Origin: Adiantum capillus-veneris
Taxonomy: Eukaryota > Streptophyta > Polypodiopsida > Polypodiales > Pteridaceae
Length of the DNA: 64,000 bases
Assembly: GCA_014529385.2 (NCBI GenBank)
Contig: CM043956.1
Coordinates: 91,032,721-91,096,720 of the forward strand
Reading direction: 5' to 3'
Positions 59,622-64,000 of the stretch are shown here, in pieces (within the stretch, counting starts at the first letter, position 1; each line of letters opens with the position of its first letter). The notes under the pieces were generated by a model, which was not told the DNA's origin, ran no database searches, and saw only the letters and a list, made by a program, of their open reading frames with translations. The position numbers were made by a program, and so were the translations under genes.

Positions 59622-60022
59622 TGCCCATAACAAGGCTTCTACAATTCTGAATTGGCTTTATACTCCTTATTGGACTCTCTTTTACTCGTCTGGCACAATA
59701 GGCTCTTGCAGTGTGCTTCAACAGACTTGTTCGCATACTTATTATTGTGCATATGTTGTTCATTTGTTATAGGGTCTGCTTTGAGAGTTATAGCAATGGT
59801 CAAGAGATATGCCAAGCAGCATAATTGTGCTAAATAGAACTCACTAATTGTAACTTTTCAAGTGAAGAAAGATCTTGGTTTGAGTCTCTATAATACTTAT
59901 TCGATAAAGTGATATATGCTAACTTTAATGATTCTGCTAGATAGGCCTGATTGATTGTAGCTTTTCAAGTGAAGAACAAATTGAAGGAGTCTATTATACT
60001 TATTTTGGGCACTACTCAAAGG

Positions 60023-60025
<3 letters not shown>

Positions 60026-60086
<61 letters not shown>
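60026..60086. repeat. (GA)n microsatellite
   Basis: About 60 bp of uninterrupted GA. The flanking 59.6-61.6 kb region has only short open frames, with no family recognised. Confidence 0.95.
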
Positions 60087-60088
<2 letters not shown>

Positions 60089-61621
60089 CACCCAAGGCCT
60101 ACAGGGCCTTGCGTGAGGAATGATTGCACTACATCCTATTCTCATGGTGGCAGTTGACCAGTGTTGCACCATGCAAGCCTTTGCAGGGTTCATTAAATTT
60201 TTCTCAGTCAGTTACCTCTGCAACTATGCTGATTTTGGCATAGTTTCAAAAGGGATGCATAGTTATACTAGGCCATAGCTGCAAGCCCTCGACCATAAAA
60301 GATGCATAGTTATCACTCCGAATAACTAATAACTATTCTCTTCGTGACCACTAGCTTAATAATATAGGCTCATGTGCAAGTTTTCTCGAGTACACTCTAG
60401 TAGTATACCATATACATGTGGACAAAGGAGCATATCATGGGTTGCACATTTTATCTTTTTGGACCTCCCCTTTTGGTGGATTACATATGGGATCTATTTT
60501 TTCACCTCACTGGATATTTTCTCTGAGGACCATGTGCGTGCTGGAGTCCATATTGCATTCTTGACAATTACTGATTCTTAATGGCTACTCATTATGGAAT
60601 CTATGACATATGTGTGTTGTTTGTTTAATTTCATGCTTAGTTCATAATTTATAATATTGGTGCCTTATCGGCCTGGAGGTATTTGTTTGGAGCTAGGGTG
60701 TGGTACCATTCCGGTATTGGTGGCATGCTTAATATCATGGTTCGCATGCATGTGTTGCGCTTGACATCAACGAGCCATTGATAATAGATTATGTGCTACC
60801 CTTGCTTCGCCCTCTTCCACTCCTCTATCTGAAAACATGGACTTACTAACTCTTTTAATTATTTTCTCGGATTTGTATTCGCATGAAAAATATTGCTCGG
60901 GCTATGGTAAGACTCCCAACTTGGGCCCATATGGCCAAATCAAATGCATGGCATGGATCAAGACTAGTGTGAGGGACTTTGATAGCCATGAAAATTTCTT
61001 GGATTGAATGACGTAGCATAGTCGTTCCATTGGTAAAATTTTCATTGTCTTTAGAGTAAGTTACATTGATCTTGACCCATGCCATGTGCCAAAATTTTGG
61101 TGGTAGCTTGTGGCCAAATGACCAGTTGGGCACATAACATATCTTGGGACATACAAATTGAAGCTAATCTGAAAAGATTTCTCACTCCGGATAAGTGTAC
61201 CCCTATTATAAAAATGAAACTAAGCTTGAGGATGGTGTTCCATACAAGTTGTCATGAAGTGATTTCTCCCTTTGGCTTCTAACATAGCAAAAGAGTAGAA
61301 GACTTGGTTGTATTCAAGTATGTGTCTAGCTAAATGTTGGTCAAAACCAACAATGCACAAAATATGACATGGCCAAATGTCATAGCTGGAAGCAAGTAAG
61401 GATGTAGCTAGATGTTGCTTACCCAAGTGAATGAAACAAGAGAGGATCGAATTTCATAGATCTATCCTTACTTATTAGAGAAATTATGAAGTGAACATGG
61501 AAGCCTACATCATCTATGAAGGGCAATTGTGCCCATTATGAAGTGCTAGTCTAGACTTCACTATAACTATTACCCTATACACCCCATAAAAATTGGCTAA
61601 GCATCCAGCAAGGTCTCTCTT

Positions 61622-61650
61622 GACCAAAAAAGAAATCTTGTTAAAACATC

Positions 61651-61687
<37 letters not shown>

Positions 61688-61725
61688 ACTCCGATTGCCA
61701 AAAAAGAAATCTCGTTAAAACATCT

Positions 61726-61771
<46 letters not shown>

Positions 61772-61785
61772 ACTCCGATTGCCAC
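61622..61785. repeat. Tandem duplication carrying (CT)n
   Basis: The unit AAAGAAATCTYGTTAAAACA, (CT)n, CATTACACTCCGATTGCC occurs twice head to tail. The CT runs are at 61654-61682 and 61731-61766. Confidence 0.85.
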
Positions 61786-62435
61786 AATATGACAATTAAA
61801 TCTTAAGTAATGTTATTGATAGAGCTATCCAAAAGTTGAAAGGGGGAACATGTTCATCACACTGAGGCAACCAGAACCCTTCATGAAAAAACCAACAAGA
61901 ACTCAAACCATCTTGTGTAGAAGAACCTCCAATCTCTTGCCTTCTTCTCACTTAAGGTCACACACAAGTAGTTCATATCAGATATTGACTCCATTTTTTC
62001 ATTTTTGGGTCCCACCTACACATACATCATGGAATTTTGCAAGTTGTCCCGCTATAGTTGTGTAGAGCTAAGTTCAATATATATCAGAGTAATGATAGAG
62101 AGCCTCTAATGATCGGCCACCTATTTAGATATGGATAGATCCTTAACCATTAGGTTTATGTCTACCTTATATACTAGAATATTTTATTTAAAAGTGACTT
62201 TAGGGATGACCTATCCTAACAATTTTCCTTTTCATCTCATAGGTGAGTTAAACCTATGGGATGACCATTGAGAAAGTGGAAAATATCACTCAAAAGCAAG
62301 AGGGGTAAAATTAGGGAAAATCAATTCAACGGTTAGCACAAAGGGTATATTGCATGGTGAAAGGCAAGAAAAAAGCTAGCATAGATTAGAGAGAATGAAT
62401 CCATGGTTCAGAGGTTGAAAAGTATGCGACCTTCA

Positions 62436-62675
62436 AAAGGACCATACATTCCTCGCTCCAAGTGATAGAGTTATTCTTACCCTTATTATTCTTGATTGAT
62501 TGTTTTATTGAATTAGAATAAATAAATAAAAATCAAGTCGTGTTAAAAAAATACAAAAAAAGGACCATACATTCCCTGCTCCAAGCGATAAGAGTTATTC
62601 TTACCCTTATTATTCTTGATTGATTGTTTTATTAAATTAGCAAAAATAAAGAAAAATCAAATCAAGTTAAGAACA
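62436..62675. repeat. ~120-bp tandem duplication
   Basis: AAAGGACCATACATTCC...GAGTTATTCTTACCC...GATTGATTGTTTTATT...AAAAATCAA occurs twice, at about 62436-62555 and 62560-62675, with A-rich ends. Confidence 0.85.
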
Positions 62676-62924
62676 TACTTAAAAAATACAATCATTACTC
62701 AAAACAATAGCCCAATCCATATTCAACTCTTTTTGTCATTGCACACCATTGAACTTGACTGTTGGCTCCCTTTAGAGATGATTATTAAGGGGGGAAAAAC
62801 CTACCAATGTGGTTATATTTATATAAAAAATAGAATGATATTGCTCCATTCTTATCATGATTGATCATACATCCTTTTCTTGAGCTTGAAAAATGAGAAA
62901 ATTACAGTGAAAATGAAAGAAAAT

Positions 62925-63280
62925 TTCAAATCCCCATAATATCCCTTAACAAGCCTTTGGTAATCCAATCTGCTTTTTGATGGCTTGATAGGTTAGCCCC
63001 CTCCCCCCCGCGAAAATGGGAGTCACCATGATGACCTTGTATAAGTGGTGGTGGGTGGGAGTAGGAAGTAATGCCTATGCAAGGCTGTACTTCCTTTCAA
63101 ATCCCCATAATATCTCTTATCAAGCCTTTGGTAAGCCAATCTGCTTTTTGATGGCTTGATAGGTCAGCTCCCCCCCCCGCCCCACACCGCACCGCAAAAA
63201 CGGGAGTCACCATGATGACCTTGTATAAGTGGTGGTGGGTGGGAGTAGGAAGTAATGCCTATGCAAGGCTATACTTCGCC
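62925..63280. repeat. ~175-bp tandem duplication
   Basis: TTTCAAATCCCCATAATATC...GATGGCTTGATAGGT...CCCCCC...GGGAGTCACCATGATGACC...CTATGCAAGGCT occurs twice, at about 62925-63092 and 63096-63275. The C runs between differ in length. Confidence 0.85.
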
Positions 63281-64000
63281 CTTACTAACACGAATCAACT
63301 TTCATCGAGGCTACTAGCTCTTTCCAAAATTTTCAAGTGTCAATATTTATCCACAAAGGGGATCTTTTGATTAAGTTTTCGTTTTACTATTTGAGTCCAT
63401 TGAGCATCCGTCATACTTTCATTGCCAATTTTCAACAGGCAAAGTTGTATTTAAGAGGTTTGTGATGTTAAGAAATAAAGGAGGGGTTGAGAGACAATAT
63501 TAGGAAGACTAAGAAAGAGCTCAAACCTATTCCAATCAACATAAAAGGCTTCTTACCCTCGGTGGTTGTTGGCTATCCTTGATTGTAGATAGGGCCAATT
63601 ACACTTAATAGTAGAAGCAAATGGGAAGACAAGCAAGAGGAGGACTGCAAAATAGACAAAAGATTAAGCTGAAGGTCGCATATTTAAAGAACTAAAGAGT
63701 TCAACCACTCTAAGTGCATGTATTCCTAGCCACCAACTTTGATACATGATTTAAGGCGAAATTCCATAGTGTTATGCCCTTGACTTCCAACAATCCCATG
63801 TATCAAGCATTATTTATTTTGCTTTAGTGGCTCATACAAGTTGTGCATAAGTAGACTATTCAGTTGTCGAAACAAACAATTATCCTCCTTCAATGGTGTC
63901 TCTATGTTCTTGGATTATCCCTCTATGAAAGCCTCACTAGATGTGAGATTATGGAAGTGGATCAAAATTTGACTATGCTGTGCAATGAAGGCTAACTCTT
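63281..64000. other. Intergenic stretch without recognised features
   Basis: AT-rich sequence with no open frame of note, no repeat shared with the rest of the window and no microsatellite. Confidence 0.5.

Overview
This window is repeat-dominated nuclear DNA from a land plant with a large genome. The evidence is one spliced host gene with plant-type GT/AG introns, many plant-type LTR retrotransposons (Ty3/gypsy and Ty1/copia) with initiator-Met-like primer binding sites, a plant-type LINE, a tRNA-derived SINE and very many (GA/CT)n and (CA/GT)n microsatellites. The lineage cannot be fixed from sequence reading alone; a fern or another large-genome plant is plausible, but that is a guess.

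The only clear host gene lies on the minus strand at 3816-6080. Its first five coding exons encode the N-terminal ~202 residues of nicotinate phosphoribosyltransferase (NAPRT, NAD salvage). All splice sites and phases agree. A TATA-like box and a CT-rich leader lie upstream. The following exons are not found to the left. Instead there is a degenerate ~310-bp tandem repeat (3222-3720), the 3' half of a LINE with a poly(A) tail (about 1091-3194, antisense to the gene) and an LTR-like block (12-1006). The gene either continues beyond the window across a retroelement-filled intron of at least 3.8 kb, or is truncated.

From 6.4 to 14.8 kb there are AT-rich intergenic repeats, microsatellites and a 5'-truncated SINE with a perfect 10-bp target duplication. 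Positions 14806-20236 hold a complete minus-strand LTR element: 176-bp LTRs, a TCCCT target duplication, a primer binding site and a polypurine tract, but no recognisable gag-pol. From 21 to 32 kb there are AT-rich tandem repeats, a full-length SINE, a 1.1-kb direct duplication, a compound microsatellite with 34 consecutive G, an inverted LTR copy and a palindrome-bearing minisatellite.

Positions 31992-39130 hold a decayed minus-strand Ty3/gypsy element with gag, zinc knuckle, protease, RT, RNase H, integrase and tail in order. A minus-strand Ty1/copia RT/RNase H fragment follows at 39305-40430. Positions 41505-49616 hold a minus-strand non-autonomous element with LTRs of 2.7-2.9 kb around a 2.5-kb interior that carries only Gag and an unknown reading frame, so it is TR-GAG-like. 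From 50.8 to 57.7 kb there are two 5' ends of plus-strand Ty1/copia elements and a mosaic of minus-strand gag-bearing elements that appear to share one LTR. From 57.7 kb to the end there are low-complexity and short tandem repeats with no recognisable gene.

Nothing here looks like a new multi-gene functional system. The most interesting items are the NAPRT gene interrupted or bounded by retroelements, the TR-GAG-like element, the short-LTR non-autonomous element, the SINE pair and the palindromic repeat array.
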